A stretch of 64,000 bases of DNA from Mangifera indica (Eukaryota > Streptophyta > Magnoliopsida > Sapindales > Anacardiaceae): positions 6,171,228 to 6,235,227 of the forward strand of contig NC_058145.1 of the NCBI RefSeq assembly GCF_011075055.1. The letters run 5' to 3'. Shown here one piece after another: positions 24,232 to 35,243 of the stretch. Position numbers and translations under genes: made by a program. Below the pieces are notes generated by a model. The model was not told the origin of the DNA, made no database searches, and saw only the letters and a list, made by a program, of their open reading frames with translations. The first letter of the stretch is position 1, and each line of letters begins with the position of its first letter.

Positions 24232-25290
24232 CCACCTCTAATTTCCCAACATTTCATTAAACACCTTCATACATTATTGAAACTAAAAAATTAATATCAT
24301 ATATTGGTTAATATCTAAATGACTCTTATATTTTTCTAATATTTCATTTCATTCTCTAATATATTATACAATATCGAAATGCACCATATATTTTTATAAC
24401 ATATACGAACTTGATATTCTTATAATATCGAAATACCCTATCTTTGTTTGCGTATTTTTTAGCACCCTCATATTTTGTATAATTTTAAAATATCTCATAT
24501 ATTTATCTAACATTTTATTTAACACATTCGAATATTGTATTGTATCAAAATGCCCCTATGTTTTATCAAAATGTCACTATATATTCTTAATATTTCATTT
24601 AAAACTTTCTTATATTGTTTAATATCAAAGTGTTTCTCATGTTTTCCTAACATTTTATATAACTACTGATATTTATTTAACATTTCATTTAACACTCTCA
24701 TACATTGTTTTGTATTAAAATATCTTTATATTTTTCTAACATTTCATTTATAACCTTTATACATGGGTTAGTATCAAAATGCCCTCATATTTCTCTAATA
24801 TTTTATTTAACCTCTTATATTTATCTAACATTTCATTTAACATCCTCATATATTGTCTTTATCAAAATATCTTTATATTTTCCCAACATTTCATTTAAGA
24901 ACTTCATATATTATTTAATATCAAAATATCCTCATATTTTTTTAGCATTTCATTTAACCCTATATATTTATTTGACATTTTATTTAACATCTTCATATAT
25001 TATTTTGTATCGAAATACTCCTATATTTCTTTAACATTTCATTTAAAACCTTCATATATTGTATAATATCAAAATGTACTTATATTATTTTAAGAACTTT
25101 ATACATTGTTTAATATCAAAATACTCTCATATTTTTCTAACATTTTATTTAGCCTTTTATATTTATTTAACATTTATTTAATACCTCATATGTTGTCTTG
25201 TATCGAAATGCCCCTATATTTTTTTAATATTTCATTTAAAATCTTCATACATTGTTTAATATAAAAAATGTGCCCCATCTTTTTCTAACC
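24232..25290. repeat. Tandem array of about 60-bp AT-rich units, about 16 copies
   Basis: The unit is like CTCATATTTTTCTAACATTT, then CATTTAAAACCTTCATA and TATTGTTTAATATCAAAATG. The anchor TATCAAAATG or TATCGAAATG can be followed at about 24370, 24429, 24545, 24628, 24770, 24857, 24920, 25008, 25066, 25112, 25200 and 25259. It starts right after the retrotransposon target duplication and lies just inside the inferred right end of the MULE, so it is probably that element's right subterminal array. The Ile/Tyr/Ser-rich frame at 24705-25034 is a translation of the repeat. Confidence 0.8.
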
Positions 25291-25499
25291 TTTTTTAACC
25301 CCTAATCATACAAATTTGATTTAACGAATAAAATTAAGTTTTGAGTTAAAATTTGTATAAATATATTTTTTTAATGAATTGATTTATTTCAATTTGAATT
25401 CAAAAATACGAATAGTATCAAATATTGAGTAAATATGAAAGTGAAAGTGAAAGTTTGAATCATGTGAGAAATGTATGAGAGTGAGTGTTTATATAAAAG

Positions 25500-25616
25500 T
25501 CATGAGGGATAGTTTTAATATTTAAAAAAAAAATTGAGACATTTTTGCTTGAGACTTTGAAAACAGGGCATTTTAGCTTAAATGAGGGTAAAATGGGCAT
25601 TTACTTTAATTTCCCT
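25500..25616 (-). repeat. Right terminal inverted repeat of the MULE (diverged)
   Basis: On the minus strand it begins GGGAAATTAAAG, continues with a CATTTAAG block and contains GCAAAAATGTCTCA, mirroring 5189-5320. The 9 bases beyond it resemble the 9 bases before 5189 (7 of 9). Confidence 0.5.
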
Positions 25617-25855
25617 AAACAAACACATGGTGGTTGTAGTCAAAGTTATCTTTTGAATAAAATTTTCATGCAAATCTTTACACTGTAAAACTTTTCCTAA
25701 TTGAATTTAAGTAGATATTTTCATAAATACAAATTAAATATGAAGTATAGACATGTTAAAGTTTATAACAAATAAATTAAAGGTGTTGAATTGAGTCAAT
25801 GAAGCCAATTGTTGATATAACTTGTAAAAAAAATTATGTTACATATATATGTGTG

Positions 25856-26135
25856 TGTTATATACAGTGGATTTTTCCACCACATAGAAATTTTTTTGAA
25901 AAGGTTGTGGGAATGCATTTAATATAATTGGGAGTTAGTCAAATTTTTGGACTTATAGGGTGGTGGATATTGATTATAAATACCCCCTCCCTTCGTAATT
26001 TGATTATCCGGAAACATACAAAAACTCTTCCTCTCCTCTCAATTCTTCACTTAAATATTATTCCTTTCTCTCAATTCTTCCTTCACTTCACTTCTATTTC
26101 ATTTTGTTTAATTATATTTCAACACATTCCAATAC
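25856..26135 (+). repeat. 5' LTR of copia element A (right limit uncertain)
   Basis: Starts TGTTATATACAGTGG and matches 30172-30395. A TATAAATA box-like string lies near 25976. The LTR may extend further right, because its counterpart is truncated. The following 26290-26580 contains three imperfect copies of AACCTGAAGTTTGCAAAATC. Confidence 0.7.
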
Positions 26136-26759
26136 TGTTCATTCAAATATATTATAATATTAGTAATATTTCAATTATTTTGTTATTTTGTTTGTATGTT
26201 ACAAATATGAATATCTTAATTATGATATTATTCTGTTTGTAAAATACAAACTATTGATATTTTAATTATTGCTATTCTTCTATTTAATTTTTCAATCATA
26301 ATTGTATTTAATTTATAACCTGAAGTTTGCAAAATCATGAATCTGGATCTGAATTGTTGAATATCATTTACAACTTGAAGTTACAAAATCACGAATATAG
26401 ACCTAAGCTCATAAATATCATTAGAATATTTATTTATATTATAGTAATTGTATCCTATTTGTAATATAAAGTTTACAAAATTATGAGAATGTATATAAGG
26501 GCTCGAAGTCTCAAGTTTCATCAAAGTCTTTACTATAACTATATTTAATTTGCAACCTAAAGTTTGCATAAGTTATGAAAAGTATGAAATATTATTAAAG
26601 TTTTATATACTGAATACTAATAACAAAACTAAAAGTTTTGTGAATATAAGATAAATATGAACCTGAAATTCTAACATAATTTTTCTTCATCGTATTACTA
26701 ATTTTTATTACTTTCATCAACCTACAGTTGGTGGAAAATTGAAAACATCATAAAACTTC

Positions 26760-27500
26760 AATATGTTGCCCTTAGATTGGATGGAGAAAATTACATTGAA
26801 TGAGCCCTGAACACGGTTTTGCATTTAGAATCTATAAGCCTTGAAGAAACAATAAAAGAAGAAAATAATGTATCTCAATAGGATAAATCTAAAGCTACTA
26901 TTTTTCTTTGTCACCACATCCACGAAAGATTACGAGCGAAATATGTGGATATTATGGACCTACTAAAACTATGGAGAAACCTAAAGAAAAATTCAATCAT
27001 TAAAAGTCTATGACATTGCCAATGATACAATATGAATGAACTCATTTACGCTTACAAGATTTTAAATTTGTAAGCGAATATAACTCTGCAATGTTCAAAA
27101 TAGTCTTCCGGATAAGATTATATAGGGAAACAATAACCGAAGAAAATATGTTAGAGAAAACTTTCTTTGCATTTCATCCCTCAAAAATACTCTTATGGCA
27201 GCAATATAGGGAAAAAAATTTAAAAAAAAATATTTTGAATTAATATCTTGTTTGCTAGTGACTAAGCAAAATAATGAATTATTATTGAGAAACCATTAGA
27301 CACGCCCTACTGGCACTGCCCCATTCCTCAAAGTGAACGTAACTACCTATAGTAGTTATCGTAGATGTTGTACACCTAGACATCTAGTAGATTTATACCA
27401 AAGATCTATCAAAAATACAGGCAAAAAGATCGAATCAAATTGTATTGTTAATCTAGATCTTGTCAATCTAGAGAATTTTAATATTTCAGAATTCCTTCAA
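26760..27500 (+). pseudogene. Copia element A gag remnant
   Basis: A frame reads LQYVALRLDGENYIE, then after a stop ALNTVLHLESISLEETIK and KSKATIFLCHHIHERLRAKY, the pattern of the plant copia gag N-terminal domain. Near 27320-27420 a knuckle-like segment (YRRCCTPRHLVDLYQ) marks its C-terminal part. Stops and frameshifts are numerous. It would form the RNA-packaging particle. Confidence 0.75.
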
Positions 27501-27599
27501 GATTAGAAATTATGTATATTATGTTGTGTAATTAATACTATGTATTTCTTCCTTTCAAATTTGGTAGTGATTAATGTAAATTTTAAAATGAAAGGAAAT

Positions 27600-28960
27600 A
27601 GACTTTAAAATTGAAGCATTAACTTCAAAAGCTGGTGATAGAAACATGTGTCTAGAGGATAGTACACTAACACATACAATATTGAAGGAAAAAAAATCTT
27701 CATAACTTTATCACCAACCGAGGCTAAAGTAAACACTATATTAGGATCAATAAATCTAATTGAAGGCTTCAGAAGAGTTATAATTTTGCTAAAAAAGGGA
27801 CAAACTTAAGCATCAATGATACATTATATTCAAGTAGATCTAGAAAAAATCTGCTTAGTTTTAATGATATAAGAAATAATAGGTTTTACATTAAAACCAT
27901 GAGTAAAAATGGTGCAAAATTTATTTGTATAACTGGTAATACTTTCAAAAGAAGACTTATACTAGAAAAATTACCCGCTTTATCATCTAGATTGTATTAT
28001 ACAATCATAAAGACAATTGAAACCTATACATTATTAAACCAGAAATTCTCTAATCCAAAAGTATTTATACTTTGGCATGACCATTTAGGTTACCTAGGAT
28101 ATACAATGGTACATAAATAATCATAAGATTTTATTGTCCAATGAAAAATTTCGCATTGGTTATTTTCAAAGCAAATTGGTAATAAGAGCATCTCCCTCCA
28201 AAATTCGAGTTGAATCCCTATCATTCTTACAAAGAATTCAAGGGGATATATGCGAACTCATTCATCCATCAAGTGGGTCATTTCATTATTTCATGGTCTT
28301 AATTGATACATCTGCATAATGGTCTTATGTTTGTTTATTGTTAACTCAAAATATTGCATTTGCTCAACTGTTAACAAAGATTATCAAATTAAAAACACAT
28401 TTCATAGATATTCAATCAAGTCAAAATGGGTAGATAATATTGGTGAATTTACATCCAAAACATTTGATGATTATTTCATGTCTATAAGGATTAATGTTGA
28501 ATATCTAGTCTTACATGTCCACACTCAGAATGGATTAGCTGAGTCTCTTATCAAATGACTCCAAGTAATTGCATGTACTTTATTAGTAAAAACTCACTTA
28601 TTAGCTTCTATATAGGGACATGCTATATTACATGCTCCAACGTTAATTCGCTTGCAACATTTCTCTTATCATCAATATTCTCCTCTACAATTAGTTCTTA
28701 GTCACTAACCTGATATATTTCATTTAAGGATATTTATTGTGTTGTATATGTCCTTATTGCATCTCCTTAACGCACAAAAATGAGACTTGAGAATTTATAT
28801 TAGATATAATTCACTATCTATTATCAGATATATGAAACCATTACAGGTGATTTTTTTATTACACGATTTACAGATTGTCACTTTAATAAAACAACATTCC
28901 TATTTTTAGGGGAAAAGAAAATACTTCCTGAAGTTAGGTGTGAACTTACTTGGTATAAAC
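27600..28960 (+). pseudogene. Copia element A protease, GAG-pre-integrase and integrase remnants
   Basis: A protease-like segment with DSTLTHTIL lies near 27655-27690; copia proteases usually have D-S/T-G or D-S-A/G here. The GAG-pre-integrase motif LWHDHLGYLGYTM lies near 28070. Integrase pieces follow, including WVDNIGEFTSKTFDDYF near 28428-28480 and HVHTQNGLAESLIK near 28517-28556, which corresponds to the block holding the catalytic Glu. The integrase C-terminal part reaches about 28960. Frames are short and broken. Confidence 0.75.
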
Positions 28961-29009
28961 CTATCATGTCTCATCTAAATCCTCACACATTCCAAACTAA
29001 AATAAAATA

Positions 29010-29890
29010 TTGTCTTAGCTTGTAGATCAAACACAATTCAAATGGAATACTTATTCATCAATCAGTATATATTGAAAAATTGTTAAAATGTTTTAATATG
29101 GATAAGACTTATCTTTTGGCATTCCAATGGTTGTTCAGTCTTTTGATCTTAAAAAAAAAAAAGATGAAAAGATACTTAGTCTTAAAATACCTTTTTTTAA
29201 TGTCATTGAAGCTCTATTATATTTAACCTAATGCACTAGATCAGATATATCCTTTACAGCAAATTTATTGATCTAATTTAGCTTTGCACTAACCTATCGT
29301 CACTAGAACAGAATCAAATATATATTTCGTTACTTATGTAGAACTAGAAATTTGAGATTATTCTATTATGTCAAATCCCTTAAAAATCCTATTTTGGTTA
29401 AAGATGTAGATGTTGGTTATCTTTTTGACCTTTAAAAGGCATGTTCACAGCCAGGATATGTTTTTACTTATAATGACACAACAACATCATGACGTTCCAC
29501 CAAACAGACTTTAGTTGTAACATCTTCAAACCATTCAAAGATTTTAACTCTCCATAAAGCCAACTGAAAATGCATATAGTTATGCTCTGCCATCTATCAT
29601 ATACAAAATATATGTAGTCTTTTTTTCTATAATAGACACTTTTTCCATATTATATAAAGACAATGCAGCATGTATTGCCTAAATTAGAGGTGGATACATT
29701 AAATGAGACAGAACCAAACATATCTCACTGAAATTACACTCATGAGTTTCAACAGAGTCAAAAGATTGATGTCAAACAAATACAATCTAGTGACAACCTT
29801 GGAAATTTGTTCACCAAAACATTACCAACATCAACAGTTGAAAAATTAGTATATAACATCAGTATGCAGTGGCTTAGTAAATGACCAATT
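29010..29890 (+). pseudogene. Copia element A RNase H and 3' pol remnant, RT core deleted
   Basis: Directly after the integrase C-terminus, the next recognisable block is the end of the reverse transcriptase (GILIHQSVYIEKLLKCFNMD near 29040-29105). RNase H pieces follow, including TFSILYKDNAACIA near 29638-29682, where DNAA includes a conserved Asp. The palm with its YVDD-type motif is absent, so a deletion joins integrase to late RT near 29010. The pol end gives way to the 3' UTR near 29890, and AAGAGAGAG precedes the 3' LTR at 30172. Confidence 0.75.
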
Positions 29891-30171
29891 AATCTCACTA
29901 TAAAGAGAGAGAACATTCATCAGGGGGAGCAAAGTTTTGAAGTTTATCACATATTGGATAAAATATGCACTATACTCTTTTTTCCTTCACTAGGTTCTGT
30001 CTTATTGGGTTTTTCTAGTAAGGTTTTTAATGAGGCAGTTTAAGTATGTTCAATCCCATTTTACAAGATATTAAATAATTACATTTCTCTACTTTGGTTC
30101 TCATCACATTGGGTTTTTTCTTTAGCAAAGTTAATATGATTATCTATAAGTGATGAAAATCCAAGAGAGAG

Positions 30172-30395
30172 TGTTATATAAGGTGGATTTTCCTACCACA
30201 TGTAAGAATTTTTGAAAACGTTGTGGGAATGCATTTAATGTAATTGCAAGTTAGACAAATTTTTAGACTTATAAGGTAGTGGATATTGCTTATAAATACC
30301 CCCTTGGTAATTTGATCATCTGGATATATACAAAAACTCTTACTTTCCTTTCAGTTTTTCCTTCACTTCAATTTTATTTCATTTTGTTTAATTTT
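30172..30395 (+). repeat. 3' LTR of copia element A, truncated
   Basis: Starts TGTTATATAAGGTGG and matches 25856-26130. It ends in a short TA run, where the gag of another copia family begins at about 30404. Confidence 0.75.
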
Positions 30396-30403
30396 ATATA
30401 TAT

Positions 30404-30953
30404 ATATAAAAACAAAAATCTTTAGATTATTTTGCGTTAGAAAAAAAGGTTGTATATCCTTGAGGGGTTATTGCCCTATGAGTCTAGTCTCAATACCACC
30501 TAGGAGGAAAAAGAAACTTTTAATAAGTATCTTGATGACTCTATGGAAGTTCAATGTCTAATGCTAACTTCCATGTCACTTAAGCTTTAAAAACAACATG
30601 AGGAAATAAATGCTCAATCCATACTTAAGCACCTTTGAGAGTTATATGCACTCATACGAAGGCTAAATGATATAAGGTATGAAATACATTGTTTAATTAC
30701 AAACTCTCTGAGGGAGGATAAGTTGGCCCTCATGTGGTAAGATGATTGGCTATATTGAATGGTTGGCAAGCTTAGGCTTTATCATGGACAATGAGCATGC
30801 CATTGACCTAGTGTTGAAATCCATCCCCAAATCGTGAGGTAATTTCATCATGAACTTTAATTTAAATGAAAAGAAGAAAACCCTTGAGGAATTACTGTAT
30901 ATGCTTAGGAATTATTGTATATGCTCAGCCAACAGTGTGTGGGGAAGGGAAAA
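30404..30953 (+). pseudogene. Copia element B gag remnant
   Basis: Reads IILR then KKRLYILEG near 30420 and continues through stops with segments parallel to the copy at 38850-39320: QALKTT / HTAPLRVICTHTKAK, YKLSEGG and MTMSMPLT equivalents. Similarity is also visible in DNA, such as CCTTGAGGG followed by ATTGCCCTATGAG in both. The gag domain is broken by stops and ends at the solo LTR insertion. Confidence 0.7.
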
Positions 30954-31824
30954 TGTAACATCCCTCCCTAGAAGTACTATCCACCGAAGGAGAAATGTTA
31001 CGAATTAATATCCGGAGTGTTTATTTTTTTTCTTTGAAATACTTTAAAATGAACGCATCACTAAGTGTTTAGAAATTATTTTAAGAAAACTGAAAATCTG
31101 GAAGTGAACAAAAGATGTATATACTCATATGAAAACTCATCTGAAAGCATCTGAAAACATGGAGTAATCATATACAACTGTATAATCATCTCAAAAGGTC
31201 AAAAGTCAACAAGAACATACGACTGTATGCATGTAATATAAACTAGAGATAGTCTGCTCTAACCAGATCTATCTTCGCTAACCTGACCCTGCCTCGTAGC
31301 TACCTCAATCACCTGTACCTGCAATCATGAAAGAAAATGAAGTGAGAGATAAGAACACTCAGTAAAAGAAAAGAATTAAGTAAACTATCTCCTTTCCTGT
31401 TCTAACTTACTCTCTGGACTTAACCTTATTCATAGTCTCCATAAGAAATCGAGGGGATAATCTAATTCATTCTTTTCTATTTGAGTCATACTTTGTCCCA
31501 TTTGGTACCTATTTGATACTTTCTGGAAGCTAACTATAGGGATTTAGTATCTTTCTAAGCCCGAGCTCTCTTTCTTTCTCTCACTACACCATTTTTAAAT
31601 CTGAATTGAGCTCTACTACGAGCAGACCCTATTGGGGGTCTATATCCTACTACGGACATGTCTTATTACAGACGTGCCCTACTGTAGGCGGTGTAGTGTA
31701 AAGTACCCCTTCATAATTCATAGCATGCATGTGTGCCTTATATCTTACTAATCTTGCTTCCATCTAAGTCTATTCATAACTCATCAGACCATACTCTTGG
31801 GACGACCCCTGAATCTTGAGCCCC

Positions 31825-31960
31825 AAATTCATTTTCTTGTTTTTCTTTCTTTTTTTTCTTCTTTTCTTTTTCTATCTTTTCTTTCCTTTCCTTTCTTTTC
31901 TTTTCTTTCTTTCTTCCTTTCCTTTTTCTCTTCCTTTTCTTTCTTTCTTTCTTTCCCAAA
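31825..31960. repeat. Polypyrimidine tract in the solo LTR
   Basis: About 135 bp almost entirely of C and T (TTTCTTTCCTTTCC-type repeats). Frames here (Phe/Leu-rich plus strand, Lys/Arg-rich minus strand) are translations of the tract. Confidence 0.85.
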
Positions 31961-31969
31961 ACTGTGAAG

Positions 31970-32555
31970 TACTGTTCATAGAACTGTCATTTGGCAGGGT
32001 AGCCTTCTTTTGCATACAATTTAATAGTCCAAACGGTTTCTAATTCATACAAGCTATATATCATAGAAACGAGGATTCAAAGAGCTTTCCAACAAGATAT
32101 AATAACACTCATAATTCATTAGATAAGGAAGTCAAAACATGAGATGAAGTCAGTAGCAAAAAACTGTCTTTACTGTTTATTTGGTAAAACAATCCTTTTG
32201 GTTCATACAATATTTAACCGCCCAAATGATCTTTAATTCATACAAGCTATATATCATTGGAAAGAGGATTCAAATAGCTTTCCAAAAAGCGATAATAGCA
32301 CTCATGATTCAATAGATACGGCAGCCAAAACGTAGGATGAAGTTAGTGGCAAAAAACTATCTTCACTGTTTATTTGGTAAGACAGTTTTTTTTTGTTCGT
32401 GCCATTTAATAGTCTAAACGGTCTCTAATTCATACAAGTTATATATCACTGAAAAGAGAAGTCAAAGAGCTTTCCAACAAGCTATAATATCACCCACAAT
32501 TCATTAGATAAGACAACCAAAATGTGGGACGAAATCAGTGGTAAAACTGTAAATA
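31970..32555. repeat. Three tandem copies of about 195 bp in the solo LTR
   Basis: Copies start near 31970, 32173 and 32368. Each contains ACTGTT, then AATTCATACAAGCTATATATC, AGCTTTCCAACAAG and ATTCATTAGATA, and a GATGAAGTCAGTGGCAAAA end block, with scattered substitutions. Such tandem blocks inside LTRs often reflect replication slippage. Confidence 0.8.
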
Positions 32556-33098
32556 TTATCAAATGTTCTGCCATGAACAAAGTCACACACATAGATGCCC
32601 CAAATGACAAAACAACATTTCTCAACTTCAAAATCATCATTTATAACATAGATCTAAGAACCAAAAGCATAAAACATGAAACATATCAAGGATAATACCT
32701 CTTTACCTTGTTTCAAGCCAATTTTTTGCAAGTTGGCTTCCTCTTTCTTATCTTGCTTCCTTTATCACTAAAATCACCTTAAATCAATACCAAAACACAC
32801 TAACATATTCATATAATATGTATCAAATATATATAATCATAGGTAAAGGGAAAGGAATGAGATATTTTGGTTACTAAAGCTTCCAAAGTGCTTCTTTGTT
32901 TCCTTATCTTATTTTGTCTCCCAAAACCCCTTCAAGTTCTTCCTTTATCTTCACAAAATGAAAACAATTAGCATGGAGAATGGTGGCTGCTGGAATGGAC
33001 AGAAAGATGATGGAAAAGTCTTGAAGTTTCTTTTGTTTTGTATTTTTTTTTCTCTTTATACACATCTTTATCTCTTTCTTTTTTTCTTTTTCTTTTTT

Positions 33099-33101
33099 TT
33101 T

Positions 33102-33137
<36 letters not shown>
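33099..33137. repeat. TA microsatellite
   Basis: TTTTTTTTTGTATATATAT followed by an uninterrupted TA run inside the solo LTR near its right end. Confidence 0.9.
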
Positions 33138-33139
<2 letters not shown>

Positions 33140-33206
33140 AAATGGAAAATATCTCAAAACATGGTTAAAAGACATAAATGCCCCTGGAATATACCTGAGG
33201 GTATTA

Positions 33207-33402
33207 GAGAAAAGTTGTCTACTTCTATTATGTCAAAATTGATCACTAGAGGCAACATTGTAAAACCTTCGTAGAAAAGAAAAAGAAGACAACTAAAACC
33301 TCTACTTTAGGTTTGTTCGTCATTGAAATAAACTATTCTCTTTATTTATCCTGGGTTGTAAACACTAGTTGTGGTACTTATATTTACCTGGATTGAAGTG
33401 TT
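33207..33402 (+). pseudogene. Copia element B zinc-knuckle/protease remnant
   Basis: Resumes copia sequence after the solo LTR. The DNA around TCTACTTCTATTATG and CATTGTAAAACCTTCGTAG parallels 39529-39600 in the sister copy. A protease-like segment follows (CKH, stop, LWYLYLP in one frame). The copy then jumps at about 33403 to sequence just upstream of the reverse transcriptase, so GAG-pre-integrase and integrase are deleted. Confidence 0.6.
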
Positions 33403-33404
33403 CC

Positions 33405-35215
33405 TTGAGAAGGAATTCATTCTCAAGAGAACAAGTAGGAGAAGGGTGGAACTTGATAGAGTTTTTATTCCATAAGATACCACTGATATTAGATAGAATG
33501 ATGTGTTATCACAAGTGGTTAATCAAGATGAGAAAATTCTTTTATCTCGAGAGGAACAACCTCAAAGCATACAAAAGTTACATAGGTCTATATGAGTACG
33601 TCATGAGCTAGAAATATTTGGTTTTTTTATGACTCAACACGATGACATATTGGTGATCTCTGATGACGAACCGAAGACTTTTGATAACACTATCTTAAGT
33701 CCAAATTATGATAAATAGTTTAATGTCATAAAATCTGAAATAAACTCCATGTATCATAACTAAGTATGGACTCTAGTGGATGCATTTGAAGGAGTAAAAC
33801 TCATATGGAATCTGAAAACTCATATGGAAGGTAACATGTATACTTATAAACATAACTAGTTGTCAAAGGTTTCATACAAAAACATGGCATTGACTATGAT
33901 GAAACCTTTTCTCCGATTGCTATGTTTAAGTCTATTAGGATTATGTTTACTATTGTTGTATACTATGACTATGAAATCTTTTATATGGATATAAAAACTA
34001 CCTTCTTGAATGATAACCTTGTAAAGCACGTCTATATAGAATAACCAATGGTTTTGTTCTTGTTGGACAAGCAAATGAAGTATGCAAACTAAAAAAGTCC
34101 ATATATAGGCTTAAACAGGCTTCTAGAAGCTAAAAACTATGTTTTGATGAAGCTATATGAGAGTTTGATTTTGTCAAAAACGAAGATGAGCCTTATGTGT
34201 ATAAGAAGTCAGTAGGAACATGATGACATTTCTGGTATTGTATGTCAATGACATCCTGATTATTGGAAATGATATACTAAACTTGTAAATAGTAAAAGCT
34301 TGGTTATTTGAGTGTTTCTCCATGAAAGACTTAGGAAAAGTAGGCTACATTTTTGGGATTAAAATTTAACAAGATAGAGAATGTAGACTATTGGGCCTAA
34401 GTTAAAGCACATACGTAGATAAGGTGTTAACAAGATTCTTTATGAAGGAATCCAAGAAAGGATTTATGTTTATGTCCTATTGTGTATATCTTTCAAAAGA
34501 AATGTGTCCATCTTTATAATTTGAGAGAGATAAAATGAGTAAGATCTCATATGTCTTGGCTATAGGATCAATCATGTATGTCATACTATGTACAAGAGTT
34601 GATGTCTCACATGTCTTAAGCGTTTGCAATAGATATCAATATGATCTAGGTGAAAAACACTAGATGGTTGTTAAGAACATTCTAAAGTACCTGAGAAGGA
34701 TTAATGATGTATTCCTGGTTTATGGAAGAGATTTTAAACTTACTGTTAGAGGCTACAATGATGTTAATATCCAAACTAATCAAGATGATTTTAAATCCTA
34801 ATGAGGTTTGTGTTTTGATTGAATGGTGGTGTAGTTAGCTAGAAAAGCTTCAAGCAAAATACAGTGGTTGATTCTACAACAAAGTCTAAGTATAATGCCT
34901 TTTCAAAAGCAACAAAAAATGTTGTATTGATCAAAAAGTTTATTATTGAACTTAATGTGGTTTCAAGTATTATCAAGTCGATTAAGCTCTCTTATGACAA
35001 CATTGGAGTGATTGCTTAAGCAAAGGAACCATGGTCTTATTAGATCTCTAAACACATACTCAAACAATATCACTTGATCTGAGAGATTATTCAATATGAT
35101 AATATACAGATAGAAAATATTAATATAGATGATAATTTGGCTAATTCATTGACAAAGCCTTTGTCGCAATAGAAGCATGATAGACATGTAGCAATATTAG
35201 ACATTAGATATATAA
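33405..35215 (+). pseudogene. Copia element B reverse transcriptase and RNase H remnants
   Basis: Blocks in order: a linker containing ELEIFGFFMTQHDDILVISD (33600-33660), INSMYHN and VWTLVDAFEGVK (33740-33800), KHGIDYDETFSPIAMFKSIR (33875-33940), YEIFYMDIKTTFLNDN (33970-34018), then a catalytic block read as YVNDILIIGNDI (34225-34272), where the usual YVDD is YVND. The RNase H part includes TVRGYNDVNIQTNQDDFK (34742-34795). Frames switch often and stops are common. The pol end lies near 35215, followed by the purine tract AAGTGAAAGA. Confidence 0.8.
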
Positions 35216-35243
35216 CAGATTGACTATAGTACAAGTGAAAGAT

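Larger units (their letters stand above)
5189..25616. mobile_element. Large decayed Mutator-like element (MULE) carrying mudrA and DUF1985/Ulp1 genes
   Basis: Inferred unit. A left end at 5189 (GGAATATTAAAT) and a right end at 25616, read on the minus strand as GGGAAATTAAAG, share a diverged inverted repeat of about 110 bp that includes CAAAAATGTCTCA in both. The flanks TAAATAGAC (5180-5188) and TAAACAAAC (25617-25625) match at 7 of 9 positions, both differences being transitions, as expected for an old 9-bp Mutator duplication. Inside lie tandem arrays (5690-7510 and 24232-25290), a rightward DUF1985/Ulp1-like gene (about 7700-11260) and a leftward transposase gene (about 14480-11735). A MITE (12208-12689) and a complete LTR retrotransposon (14916-24226) interrupt it; without the latter the element is about 11.1 kb. 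Both genes have many stops. Gene identities are firm; the exact ends are the weaker part. Confidence 0.65.
25856..30395 (+). mobile_element. Ty1/copia element A, internally deleted and 3'-truncated
   Basis: Related ends at 25856 and 30172 both start TGTTATATA and share about 220-270 bp: GTGGATTTTTCC, GTTGTGGGAATGCATTTAAT, GATTATAAATACCCC and an ATTTTGTTTAATT end block. Between them lie gag, protease, integrase, then RNase H remnants in copia order. The central reverse transcriptase core is missing. Stops are frequent, so the element is dead. Its right LTR runs directly into sequence of another copia family at about 30400, so its right flank is lost and no target duplication can be checked. 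Confidence 0.85.
30954..33206 (-). mobile_element. Solo LTR of a gypsy element inserted in copia B gag
   Basis: Begins TGTAACATCCCTCCC and ends near GAGGGTATTA, with no gag or pol. The flanks GGGAAA (30948-30953) and GAGAAA (33207-33212) look like a mutated target duplication. The neighbouring copia copy (39520) reads GGGAAATGTTTTCTACTTC without the insert, confirming both borders to within a few bases. A stretch with ATGAAGTGAGAGATAAGAAC and ACTCAGTAA near 31337-31364 resembles one in the minus-strand gypsy LTR at 46549-49327, which suggests minus orientation. Solo LTRs arise by recombination between the two LTRs of one element. Confidence 0.75.

Noticed and set aside
24232..25290. Possible CRISPR-like or centromeric satellite array
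   Set aside because: Units are degenerate head-to-tail repeats without unique spacers, too few for a centromere and located next to a transposon end.
31774..32043. Lys/Arg-rich minus-strand frame and Phe/Leu-rich plus-strand frame
   Set aside because: Both come from a polypyrimidine tract in a solo LTR.
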